A DNA stretch of 64,000 nt from Methanosarcina siciliae T4/M. Lineage in GTDB: Archaea > Halobacteriota > Methanosarcinia > Methanosarcinales > Methanosarcinaceae. Position 1 is the first letter of the stretch, and every line of letters starts with the position of its first letter. The translations under genes were made by a program, and so were the position numbers. The DNA is taken from NCBI RefSeq assembly GCF_000970085.1, contig NZ_CP009506.1, positions 2,480,001 to 2,544,000 on the forward strand, given 5' to 3'. Below are positions 18,413-26,877 of this stretch, one piece after another. The notes under the pieces are model-generated. The model did no database searches. It was not told where the DNA came from and saw only the letters and a program-made list of their open reading frames with translations.

Positions 18413-20164
18413 TCAGCCATCAGACCCTTCAAGTTCCTTCAATTTCTGCTCGCAAAAACCAATTATCCTCGGGTCTTCAATTGCCTTTCCTATATCCAGG
18501 GCCTGCTTCAAAAATTCAATTGCTTTTTTCTTGTCGCCGAGCTGACTGTATGTGTAACCTAAATTACCGAGATTATTTCCTTCCCTTTGCTTATCTTCGA
18601 TTTCTCTGGAGATATTCAAAGCCCGTTTGTATAATTCAATAGCTTTTCCTAGATCCCCTAGAAGGCTGTATGCTGCCCCCAAATTTCCAAGATCTGAACA
18701 TTCTCCATATTTATCTTCTAATTCTCTTGAAATTTTGAGTGATTGATCATAATATTCAATTGCTTTTCCAGGTTCTTTCAGATTAAAATATATTGATCCT
18801 AGATTTCCAAGATGATTTGCTTCTCCACGTCTGTCTCCTATTTCTCTAGCAATTTTGAGCGCCTGAGTATAATATTCGATTGCTTTTTTGTATTCGCCTG
18901 ATAAATGATAAGCGTTGGCAATATTCCCAAGCGATATCTCTTCTCTTAACATGTCGCCGATTTCTTTAGAAATTCTTAGCTCGTGCTCGTGGAACTCAAT
19001 TGCTTTTCTCTGATCACCTAATTGACTAAATGCATTTCCCAAGTTTCCAAATATATCTCCTTCACCTTTTCTGTAACCAACATTTTTATAAATTTTCAAC
19101 CCCTTTCCATAAAATTCAATTCCTTTTCTTAGGTCTCCTAGGTGAACATATGCTACGCCCATACTTCCTAGAGCATTTCCTTCTCCATACTTATCATCAA
19201 TTTCCTTGAAAATTTTCAAAGCCTCTTCGTAATATTCAATTGCTTTTTTAAAATGTCCTTTTCGTCCACACACTATACCAAGATTCATCAAAATTTTTCC
19301 TTTTCCTTCCTGATCTCTAGTTTCTGTAGAAATTTCTAGAGCTTTTTCAAAATATTCTATTGCCTGCTTCACATTTTCTAGGTAGTAGCATGAAACTCCT
19401 AATTTTCTGTATATCTCTTTTATTAGTCTCTTATCATTAATTCTAAGTGAGATTGACAAAGCATCTTTAAGATACTGCAAAGCTTCTTTTGGAAAATATA
19501 GGAGCAGTTTAGTTGTTCCAAGTCTGTAATTCCAATAAGCAGACTTATATGGGTCTTCAATTCCCTTTTCCTTAGATTCTTCAATCAAATTAGAATAATA
19601 ATTGGCAAGTTTTTCAATCTCTTTCTTGCTTAAATTATCAAAATCCCCAAATTCAAACATTGGACTGGAAGTTATTTCTCGCTTTATGTCAAACTCAAAA
19701 ATAGTTGTTCTCCATGAGAAAAAATCCTGAGCTTCATTAAGGATTAAATTGAGTGATGCACTGTTGATCCAGATAAGTATGGGATGTTTGATTTCCAAAA
19801 ACTTTTCTCGCATCATATTCAGTAGAAGCAAGGTTTCTGAGTTTCCATTAACATTTTTCTTTTCTACCGCATTGTCGAGCCCAAAAACAAAAAATGCAAT
19901 TTTTTTATTTTCCTCAAGTTTTGAATTGTATGAATCTGATTTGGTAGTTTCTTCTAAAATCTGGAAAAGATCGGTGGATTCTTCATTCATTTCAATTTTG
20001 TAAATGTGAATTCTACTGTGTACCCTCTCAAAAATTTCCTTGCAGATTGCATCACATAAAACTGGCTCGTTACAGCGAACAAATGCAATTGTACAGTCAT
20101 CGGAGAGATCGAGAAGTGTAACGATTTCTTCAATTTTCATTAAATGAGATGGGTCCAGTTCCAT
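18413..20164 (-). CDS. TPR-repeat protein with degenerate NTPase-like N-domain
   Basis: A 583-residue cytoplasmic protein. Residues about 230-575 form nine tetratricopeptide repeats with a 40-residue period (consensus GEGNxLGNLGxAYxxLGDxxKAIEYYxxALKIxxEIxDK), as in Rapsyn/LGN-like TPR_12 arrays. Residues 1-200 look like a nucleotide-binding domain that has lost Walker A: TIAFVRCNEPVLCDAI, then hydrophobic strands and a DFFSWRTTIFEF motif seen in STAND-associated TPR proteins. Only 66 nt separate it from the ATPase gene upstream, so the two form an operon. The TPR array probably recognises a protein partner or trigger. Whether the pair is defensive or regulatory is inference. Confidence 0.82.
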   Translation of the reverse strand: MELDPSHLMKIEEIVTLLDLSDDCTIAFVRCNEPVLCDAICKEIFERVHSRIHIYKIEMNEESTDLFQILEETTKSDSYNSKLEENKKIAFFVFGLDNAVEKKNVNGNSETLLLLNMMREKFLEIKHPILIWINSASLNLILNEAQDFFSWRTTIFEFDIKREITSSPMFEFGDFDNLSKKEIEKLANYYSNLIEESKEKGIEDPYKSAYWNYRLGTTKLLLYFPKEALQYLKDALSISLRINDKRLIKEIYRKLGVSCYYLENVKQAIEYFEKALEISTETRDQEGKGKILMNLGIVCGRKGHFKKAIEYYEEALKIFKEIDDKYGEGNALGSMGVAYVHLGDLRKGIEFYGKGLKIYKNVGYRKGEGDIFGNLGNAFSQLGDQRKAIEFHEHELRISKEIGDMLREEISLGNIANAYHLSGEYKKAIEYYTQALKIAREIGDRRGEANHLGNLGSIYFNLKEPGKAIEYYDQSLKISRELEDKYGECSDLGNLGAAYSLLGDLGKAIELYKRALNISREIEDKQREGNNLGNLGYTYSQLGDKKKAIEFLKQALDIGKAIEDPRIIGFCEQKLKELEGSDG

Positions 20165-20230
20165 GGTTCTACCTATTGTGGTTCTAAATATTGAAAATAT
20201 GTCTTGAGATATCCTTGCTTCCTATTAATT

Positions 20231-21499
20231 TTACCTGCTTGGAAGAAGATTTTTCTCTTCAAGAATCGACCTGACTATAGGGTTGAGGTCACACCAGCTT
20301 CTTCCGTTCTTGTATTCGAGAACACTGAGATTGTGAAGCAGGCCAACAAGCTTCTCATCTCTTTTTATGTCTTTTGTTTCGTAAATCTTCAAAAGCACTT
20401 CATAGTCTTCATCACTTAATTGTGCCTGATATGCATTTTTAAGCCCATTAATAACTTCGACGGCGATATCTTTATCTATCACAGTTTTTCTTCTGGTTAT
20501 GGCTCTAACTGCCGAATCTCTGATAATCCTTATGTACTCCCTGATAACGCCCCCGCTCATGTCAATTATGTATTCGAGGGCTTCGGGTGTAAATAGGTCA
20601 AGAGAAACTCTTTTTGTTACAATTTGCTTCATGAAAGCTCTCCCGACCGGTTCCTGGGTCATACTTCCATCTTTTTCATGAACTTTGATGTTCGGATACA
20701 TTATATCGTCACTGAAGTTCATTTTTATCTGGGTGAACTTGTCCGAGCTCCGAAGTGATATGGGAAATGTATAGATTATCTTGCACATTGGTTGGGTTAG
20801 CTGGGTGCTGTGGCAATAGAATAAGTTTAATGCTTTTTCAGAATCGCATTTCTCAAGGTTATCTATAATGACAAGTACCTGCCTTCCACTTCTTTCTATC
20901 TCAGCAATTAAATCGTTTATAAGGTTAATTAGCTCAGATACACGCGGCTGGATTTCCTCTCTTATCTCCTGCCTGGTGGTTGTTTCACTCTTCATCCTTG
21001 CCAGCAGTTCAACAAAATAGACAGGTAAGCTAAAGCCTGCACCACCCTCAAGCTTATCCTCATGCACTTCAGTTTTTGTGATTGATTTCCCCCATTTCTT
21101 TGTCCTTTCAATTAATGAAGGACTCAAATCGCATACTTCGTCCTGACATTTCTCCATTATTTTTGTGAGTATTGAAAATAAGACATCAGTATAGTTTATG
21201 TCATTATTATCCAGAAGATCAAGAACACTAAAATGTACAATATAAAATTTATCTCGCATCTCTCTGTTCAGATACGAAACAAGACGGTTTAACGCGGTTG
21301 TTTTACCTGATCCTCGATGGCCGGTGAAAAGAAGTTTTATTGGTTCATAAGTTTCAAGGCTAAGCTCAAGACGGATTTTTAGCTCTTCAATATTTGTTTC
21401 ATTCTGGTCTATTTCTACATAGTAGTTTTCCAAATCATCATTTTGAAGAGCTTTGTTTGGATTAAACAAGTGGTAGATTTCCTTTAAGTCTTCGGCCAT
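20231..21499 (-). CDS. AAA/STAND-type P-loop ATPase
   Basis: A 422-residue ATPase. Walker A is GHRGSGKTT (60-68) and Walker B VLVIIDNLEKCD (208-219). The region around 242-256 (IIYTFPISLRSS) fits the sensor strand of the STAND/ORC-like AAA clade, and residues 325-422 form a helical winged region (DEDYEVLLKIYETK, then LLHNLSVLEYKNG). No membrane segment. It is the first gene of a minus-strand operon with the TPR protein. By analogy with other P-loop plus TPR pairs it may be a signal-transducing switch, for example in anti-phage defence, but there is no nuclease or toxin domain visible here. Confidence 0.85.
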   Translation of the reverse strand: MAEDLKEIYHLFNPNKALQNDDLENYYVEIDQNETNIEELKIRLELSLETYEPIKLLFTGHRGSGKTTALNRLVSYLNREMRDKFYIVHFSVLDLLDNNDINYTDVLFSILTKIMEKCQDEVCDLSPSLIERTKKWGKSITKTEVHEDKLEGGAGFSLPVYFVELLARMKSETTTRQEIREEIQPRVSELINLINDLIAEIERSGRQVLVIIDNLEKCDSEKALNLFYCHSTQLTQPMCKIIYTFPISLRSSDKFTQIKMNFSDDIMYPNIKVHEKDGSMTQEPVGRAFMKQIVTKRVSLDLFTPEALEYIIDMSGGVIREYIRIIRDSAVRAITRRKTVIDKDIAVEVINGLKNAYQAQLSDEDYEVLLKIYETKDIKRDEKLVGLLHNLSVLEYKNGRSWCDLNPIVRSILEEKNLLPSR

Positions 21500-22212
21500 T
21501 ATTGTACTTCCTTTTCAGAAATTTAGGTGACTTCAGCATGAAGTGTATGTTATGAACGGTATATAACCTTTTGAGTGTAATGATCTTCGTGGTGGTTCTA
21601 TTTTTTGTTTTGCAAAGAATCGATCTTCAAATAAATTTATTAAGTTATTGAATAAATTGCTTCTTTGCAGACATCACGGAAAAGCCGCTCTCCTACGTCG
21701 AGCGGGAAGTTGCCCGGGATTCTAAAAAGAAATACTTCAACATGACTACTGTTTGAATGATCCACAAAACTCCTCCAATATCTTTTTGTATTGGAGGCGT
21801 TGGAAAATAAATTTTGTTATTTAGAATGGTCCAAATGAAGTCTTTTCAGGTTTCAGCCTTTTTCAGGGTTACATTTGCTAAAATTCAGAATTTTCAGCTT
21901 CTTTGTATTTTTTTAGCCTCTTTGAAGACTTCACGGGAAAGGCCGCTCGCCCGTCGAACGAGAACTTGTCCGGGGCCTTTGAAAGCAGCATATAAAACCA
22001 GTTGTTGGAATATGGCATGAAAAAGGAGTATTAACGTTTTGTTATGCGTTTTGAGTATTTCTGTGCATTATTTTTACGAAATAAGGACAAGGCAAAACAT
22101 GATGTGAGTAAGGAATTATACGGACTGTTGACAGGATCAACTATCCAAGTTTAATTAATGCCCCACCAAGGCTTCTAATATATTAAATGAAAAATTAACC
22201 TGGGGGTTATAT
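21500..22212. other. Intergenic region with two decayed copies of a short element
   Basis: About 710 nt without an intact gene. Segments at 21670-21735 and 21927-21992 are diverged copies of one another, both with GACxTCACGGxAAAG and CGTCGAxCGxGAA. The first can be read as PLSYVEREVARDSKKKYFNM followed by a stop, as if it were the tail of a lost gene. A TATA-like element and GGGGG ribosome binding site near 22165-22207 belong to the secreted-protein gene downstream. Confidence 0.55.
21772..21797. terminator. Hairpin with T-rich loop
   Basis: CCTCCAATA (21772-21780) is perfectly complementary to TATTGGAGG (21789-21797) around an 8-nt T-rich loop. It lies after the first decayed copy and may have terminated that lost gene. 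Confidence 0.5.
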
Positions 22213-23724
22213 ATGAAAAAATATATAATGGTTATAATACTTGGCATTTCGTTCGTAATGTTAACTGGAACCGGCCTCGCAGCGAATGAAACTTATGACG
22301 CGGGGGCTTTTCAACAGGCTTTAGAACAGGATGGATTCACCGTACAGGAAGGTGAATTGGGGTACTTTGATTTTCTCGGGCTATATGAGGAAGGAGTACT
22401 GCCTTCTGCATACGGAAACAATCCCACCACAAAATATCTGATATATTTTGTTCCACCGGCTCCTGGTTATGAGGTAGATGAACAAATTAAGCAAATAACC
22501 AGTACGCTTGGAGTAAAAGAGAATACAACTCCGTTCTGGAACCTTGGTCCTGATGAAGCTGTTGTTTTCGTGGGAAGAACGGCACCGGAATGCAGGTACT
22601 TCAGCTACGATAATTTCATTATGCACAGGACATATGGGGATGAGAAGAGATGGCTCTTCGCTAACATAGCAGATACGATTAATAACCTTGTTATCAAAAC
22701 CGAAGGAACTCCAAACGGGTCGTCCGGGAATCCTTTCAATCAAACTACAATAATAATCCTTACTGCTGACAGAGGCATTGATCAACGCATCCGGGCTGCT
22801 GCCCAATCTGCAGGATATTCGGACAATATAATTAATACCCAGGTGATGCCCTCGGTCATGCTGAACATGGGCGTGGAGAATGATTCCGATACATTTGCCT
22901 CATTTTTCCGTCCGGCTCTATTTAATGACACGCAGGCTGAAGAGAATTACATAAATAATACACCTGCGACTGTTTTCAGGATTACTCCCAACAATACTAC
23001 GGAACTGGACCCGTATGATTATCCGGAGTTAAGGGTTCGTGGAACCGGAAAAACAGAGTTTGACCTTATGGATGATCTCGAAGAGCTAAGGATTGCGATT
23101 CTTGATAGATATAATGAATCAAATGCCACAGAGCTTCCGACCAGTCAGGGAGTTCCTATAGGGAGTGATGCTATTCAGAGAGGAATCAATGGCGTAGGTC
23201 CTACCAACGATGCAGTTTATCTATGGTCAGCAAACCAGACAGCCTCTTCGCCTACACCTCCTTTCTTTGACACCTCGCAGTACTATCCATTCCTGCAAGA
23301 TCCGGAAATTACACTGGGCAACGACTCCAATGAATTCATAATTGTCTATGGGGTTAATCATGCAGCCACAGGAAAGGCGACGTACTCGAACTTCTGTATA
23401 TACGGAGCGGATGCATGGAACGGCGTTAGAGCAATCACAGATGCAGATTTCAGCGGGTCTGCTGAGGAATATCTTCCTGATAATCCTAATGCTAAATACC
23501 TGTATGTCTACAAGCTAGCCAGGAACTGTAGTGAAGACGATCAATACTGCTACGAGGTTCCCTACGGTGTGGGAGCTTATGGTATAGAACCGGATCAACC
23601 GCTTTTCATTGCCTGGAGAATCTATATGGAAAACGCTACAAAAACCGGACCAGCTTACTCAGAGATCGTGTACGATCGGGCTATAAAGTTTGATCCAATG
23701 AGCTCTGGTAACATGAGCTCCTAA
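22213..23724 (+). CDS. Secreted protein of unknown function
   Basis: A 503-residue exported protein: a basic start, hydrophobic core (about 4-20) and a cleavage-like LAANE near residue 23. There is no C-terminal membrane anchor, so it is probably released or cell-wall associated. At least eight N-x-S/T sequons (for example NETY, NTTE, NESN, NATE) fit archaeal N-glycosylation. The chain has two related-looking halves (GGxx-like PxAKYLxYxxPP: NPTTKYLIYFVPPAPG and NPNAKYLYVYKLAR), suggesting an internal duplication. No family recognised. A strong TGGGGGT ribosome binding site precedes the ATG. Confidence 0.8.
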   Translation: MKKYIMVIILGISFVMLTGTGLAANETYDAGAFQQALEQDGFTVQEGELGYFDFLGLYEEGVLPSAYGNNPTTKYLIYFVPPAPGYEVDEQIKQITSTLGVKENTTPFWNLGPDEAVVFVGRTAPECRYFSYDNFIMHRTYGDEKRWLFANIADTINNLVIKTEGTPNGSSGNPFNQTTIIILTADRGIDQRIRAAAQSAGYSDNIINTQVMPSVMLNMGVENDSDTFASFFRPALFNDTQAEENYINNTPATVFRITPNNTTELDPYDYPELRVRGTGKTEFDLMDDLEELRIAILDRYNESNATELPTSQGVPIGSDAIQRGINGVGPTNDAVYLWSANQTASSPTPPFFDTSQYYPFLQDPEITLGNDSNEFIIVYGVNHAATGKATYSNFCIYGADAWNGVRAITDADFSGSAEEYLPDNPNAKYLYVYKLARNCSEDDQYCYEVPYGVGAYGIEPDQPLFIAWRIYMENATKTGPAYSEIVYDRAIKFDPMSSGNMSS

Positions 23725-23951
23725 TATTAAGTAAGTTCAAGCTCGGGCTGAATGTGTTACTTCAACACATTCCTTGTTTTTTTGACTATACTACCAGAGC
23801 CTAATTTTTTCAAGCCGGTTGCCGTTTGAAAAAAGAAATCGAAATTTGGTTTAACGAACTAAAAAAGAGTTAAAGGAGAATCAGAGAAGAAAGATTCCCT
23901 GATTGTTTAATGTTTAAGTTACCGAACAGTAATTCTAAGCTTCACGAAGGC

Positions 23952-25253
23952 TCAGAGCTGAGGTCTTCTGTCTATTATCCTCTTTGCCTTTCCTGCGGTC
24001 CTCTCGATGCTGCCTTTCTCCAGAAGTTCGACGTTTGTGCGGATGTTGAGGACAGACTTGAGTTCACGCTGGACATGGTTCTGGACGGCTTTGAGATCTT
24101 TCAGGTCGCCGGTGAAGGCGTTTTCTTCAAGCTCTACTTCGATTGTGAGTTCGTCGAGCATGTGTTTGTTGCGGTCGAGGATGAGCTGGAAGTGTTCACC
24201 TACCTGGGGTATCCTGGAGATTACGTCCTGGATCTGGGATGGGAAAACGTTGATTCCGCGCACGATCATCATGTCATCGACCCTGCCGAGGAGGCGTGAG
24301 ATCCTTGTGGTTGTCCTGCCGCAGTCGCACTCGGATTCGAGGAGTTTTGTCATATCGCCTGTGCGGTACCTGATGTTACAGAAGCCTTCTTTGCTAAGGG
24401 AGGTCAGGACAAGTTCGCCTTTTTCACCTTCTGCGACCTGCTCTCCGTTTTTATCAAGAACCTCGACCAGGAAGTTGTCGCTCCAGATGTGGAGGCCGTT
24501 TTGTTCCTGGCACTCGAAACCGACCCCGGGCCCGAACATTTCGGATAAACCGTAGCAGTCGTAAGCTTTGAGGTTGAGCTTTTTCTCAAGTTGCTTCCGA
24601 GTGTTTTCCGACCAGGGTTCGCCCCCGAAGATGGCTGCTTTTAAGGAGAGCTTGTCTATGAGACCGAGCTCTTCTGCGGTTTCTGCAAGGTAAAAAGCAT
24701 AGGAGGGTGTGCAGTGGACTGCGGTTACCCCAAAGTCGATCATCATCTCAAGCTGCCTGGCAGTGTTTCCTGTTGCTGCCGGCACAATCATCGCTCCCAT
24801 CCTTTCAACGCCGTAATGGAAGCCGAGACCGCCTGTAAAGAGGCCGTAGTTCATGGCATTCTGGACAACATCTCCTTTTGAAAGGCCTATCATCGTAAGG
24901 CTTCGCGCAATTAAGTCCGACCAGGTCTCGATGTCCTTTGCAGTATAACCGACAACCGTGGGCTTTCCGCTGGTCCCGGAGGAAGCATGGATTCTAACGA
25001 TGTCCTCATTCTTTGCAGCAAAAAGGCCGAAAGGATAGTTCTCCCGAAGGTTTGCTTTGCGTGTGAAAGGCAGTTTCCGGACATCCTCAAGGGTTTTGAT
25101 ATCCTCCGGAGTGACTCCTGCCTCTTTGAATTTCTGCCTGTAGAAAGGAACGTTATCATAGACCAGCTTTGCACTGTGTTGCAGGCGTTTAAGCTGAAGT
25201 CTTTTCAGTTCTTCAGGATTCATTGTTTCGTATTTCGGCTGCCAGTATTTCAT
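23952..25253 (-). CDS. paaK: Phenylacetate-CoA ligase
   Basis: A 433-residue adenylate-forming enzyme of the PaaK family, which activates phenylacetate or other arylacetates to CoA thioesters with ATP. The P-loop-like motif SSGTSGKP is at 91-98, the adenylate motif YDCYGLSEMFGPG near 223-235, and the RTGDMT stretch near 302. The C-terminal subdomain (GINVFPSQIQDVI) is complete. In archaea such ligases work with aryl-pyruvate:ferredoxin oxidoreductases in aromatic amino acid metabolism; those genes are not in this window. Monocistronic, minus strand. Confidence 0.92.
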   Translation of the reverse strand: MKYWQPKYETMNPEELKRLQLKRLQHSAKLVYDNVPFYRQKFKEAGVTPEDIKTLEDVRKLPFTRKANLRENYPFGLFAAKNEDIVRIHASSGTSGKPTVVGYTAKDIETWSDLIARSLTMIGLSKGDVVQNAMNYGLFTGGLGFHYGVERMGAMIVPAATGNTARQLEMMIDFGVTAVHCTPSYAFYLAETAEELGLIDKLSLKAAIFGGEPWSENTRKQLEKKLNLKAYDCYGLSEMFGPGVGFECQEQNGLHIWSDNFLVEVLDKNGEQVAEGEKGELVLTSLSKEGFCNIRYRTGDMTKLLESECDCGRTTTRISRLLGRVDDMMIVRGINVFPSQIQDVISRIPQVGEHFQLILDRNKHMLDELTIEVELEENAFTGDLKDLKAVQNHVQRELKSVLNIRTNVELLEKGSIERTAGKAKRIIDRRPQL

Positions 25254-25560
25254 TAAAAGGACCTTCTTCTTATTTGTAAAACCGTTCTCCAGTTGTAAAT
25301 TTTAATGCATGAATGCCATGCCTCTACATGTCATGATATATTAAGTAATCTTATTGGTAATATAAAATGTTTGGAAAAATCCTTCTGTACTGTACCCTTC
25401 CCACATATAAATATTATTGAGGTGGGGTATTTGGCAAAGAAGTCATGGAAAATTGAGAAATATCATAGAGGGATGAAACAGTTCTGTGATAAAACAGTTC
25501 TTTGATGTCGAAGTAAGTCATAAAAAAATGAAATTCCGTTTTTTTTCTGTTTTTTAAATC
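25254..25560. other. Intergenic region, nothing recognised
   Basis: About 300 nt of AT-rich DNA upstream of the ligase gene and downstream of the DUF5661 gene. A T-run near 25540-25555 could end plus-strand transcripts. No gene seen. Confidence 0.5.
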
Positions 25561-25839
25561 TCAGTCTTCAGTTTTTTCCCAGTATTCCTCAGCTTCTTCT
25601 TCCATTTCTTCCAGCCTGTCATAATAGTCCGGAAACTCGTTAAGGTGAGCCAGAGCAATCTTTCCTGTCATTATGGGATCGTCGTTTGTGACGTTTGTTG
25701 CAGGGTCTCTGGTTCCGTGTTCCAGTTCTACGTCCATGCCTCTGCGGAACTGGTCAACATCGAATTTCTCCCAGGTTATTCCCAGCTGTTCCCCAACGGT
25801 TTTTGCTTCTTCAGCGGTAAAACTTTTGGTTGTCAACAT
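25561..25839 (-). CDS. DUF5661 family protein
   Basis: A 92-residue acidic protein with the whole DUF5661 pattern: FTAEEAKTVGEQLGITWEKF, then ELEHGTRDPATNVTNDDP and GKIALAHLNEFPDYYDRLEE. Function unknown; homologues occur widely in bacteria and archaea as stand-alone small proteins. GGAG placed five nt before ATG at 25839 sets the start, rather than the GTG six nt upstream. Ends with an acidic tail. Confidence 0.85.
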   Translation of the reverse strand: MLTTKSFTAEEAKTVGEQLGITWEKFDVDQFRRGMDVELEHGTRDPATNVTNDDPIMTGKIALAHLNEFPDYYDRLEEMEEEAEEYWEKTED

Positions 25840-26045
25840 TATCACTCCGCTTAATGGTTTGATCTGTTTTTGTACTTAAGGTTTATCCTGCGGAATGTCC
25901 TTTTTTTTGTTTTTTCTTTCGCAGGGAGTTTTTATTCTTATTATAAAGGCCCTTTATGTACTTAAATTCTATTTCCTGTCATCAAAGGGCATTTCCTGTC
26001 ACCACATTTATCATAGATATGAATTTATGAATGAGGGAGCTATAC

Positions 26046-26519
26046 ATGTCAGAAAAAGATATCTTGTTTATGAGACGTGCCATTGAGCTTTCCCTCGAAA
26101 GTATGAAAACGGGGGGAGGGCCTTTTGGGGCTGTTATAACCAAAAATGGAGAAATCATTTCGGAATGCTGCAACCAGGTTACAGTACTTAACGACCCTAC
26201 TGCCCACGCCGAGATCGGTGCCATAAGAGAGGCAGCCCGGAAATTGAACACCTTTGACCTTAGCGGATGCGAGATCTACGCTTCCTGCGAACCCTGTCCC
26301 ATGTGTCTAGGGGCTATTTACTGGGCAAGGATTGATAGAGTTTTCTTTGCAAACACAAGGAATGATGCCGAAAATATCGACTTTGATGACTCCTTTATAT
26401 ACAGGGAAATTTCCTGCCCCTTCAAGGAAAGAAGTATCGAGTTCAGACAACTTCTTCGTGAAGAAGCCCTTGAAGCTTTCAGGGCGTGGGAAGCCCTCGA
26501 GGATAAGGTGGAGTACTGA
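26046..26519 (+). CDS. Guanine deaminase-like cytidine deaminase-fold enzyme
   Basis: A 157-residue zinc deaminase. Zinc and catalytic residues are visible: HAE at 54-56 and PCPMC at 83-87. The substrate loop GGGPFGAVI (23-31) and total length match the guanine deaminase (GuaD) group, which converts guanine to xanthine, more than tRNA adenosine deaminase TadA. The start at 26046 is favoured over 26031 by a GGGAG placed eight nt ahead. It is followed 358 nt later by PEP synthase, without evidence of an operon. Confidence 0.85.
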   Translation: MSEKDILFMRRAIELSLESMKTGGGPFGAVITKNGEIISECCNQVTVLNDPTAHAEIGAIREAARKLNTFDLSGCEIYASCEPCPMCLGAIYWARIDRVFFANTRNDAENIDFDDSFIYREISCPFKERSIEFRQLLREEALEAFRAWEALEDKVEY

Positions 26520-26877
26520 CTCTGCCAGGTGGACACCGAATCACCCTGATCGTGGATGTGCCTGTTTTTCTTTTTTCAACTCAATATTAAAATTAAAATA
26601 GATGCAACTGTATGAAATCCTGGCTTTTTTGATTTTTCCTTTTGCGTGAATACTGTTTTTTAATTTTCATTATGTAGGCAAACTGATTTCTTTCATTAGA
26701 GCATAATTATTATGGGGCTTTTAATTTTATCCGGGAAAGTTTCTGTTCAGGGGTTTAAGCCATACGTTTTTGGACAACTTTCCCACAAACCCATTAAATT
26801 TTAAATGTCTCGAAGTTTTAAATGTTTTGAAGTACTTGTCAAGTTCAAACAGGGCTTATGAGGGGAATTTGGGAAAT

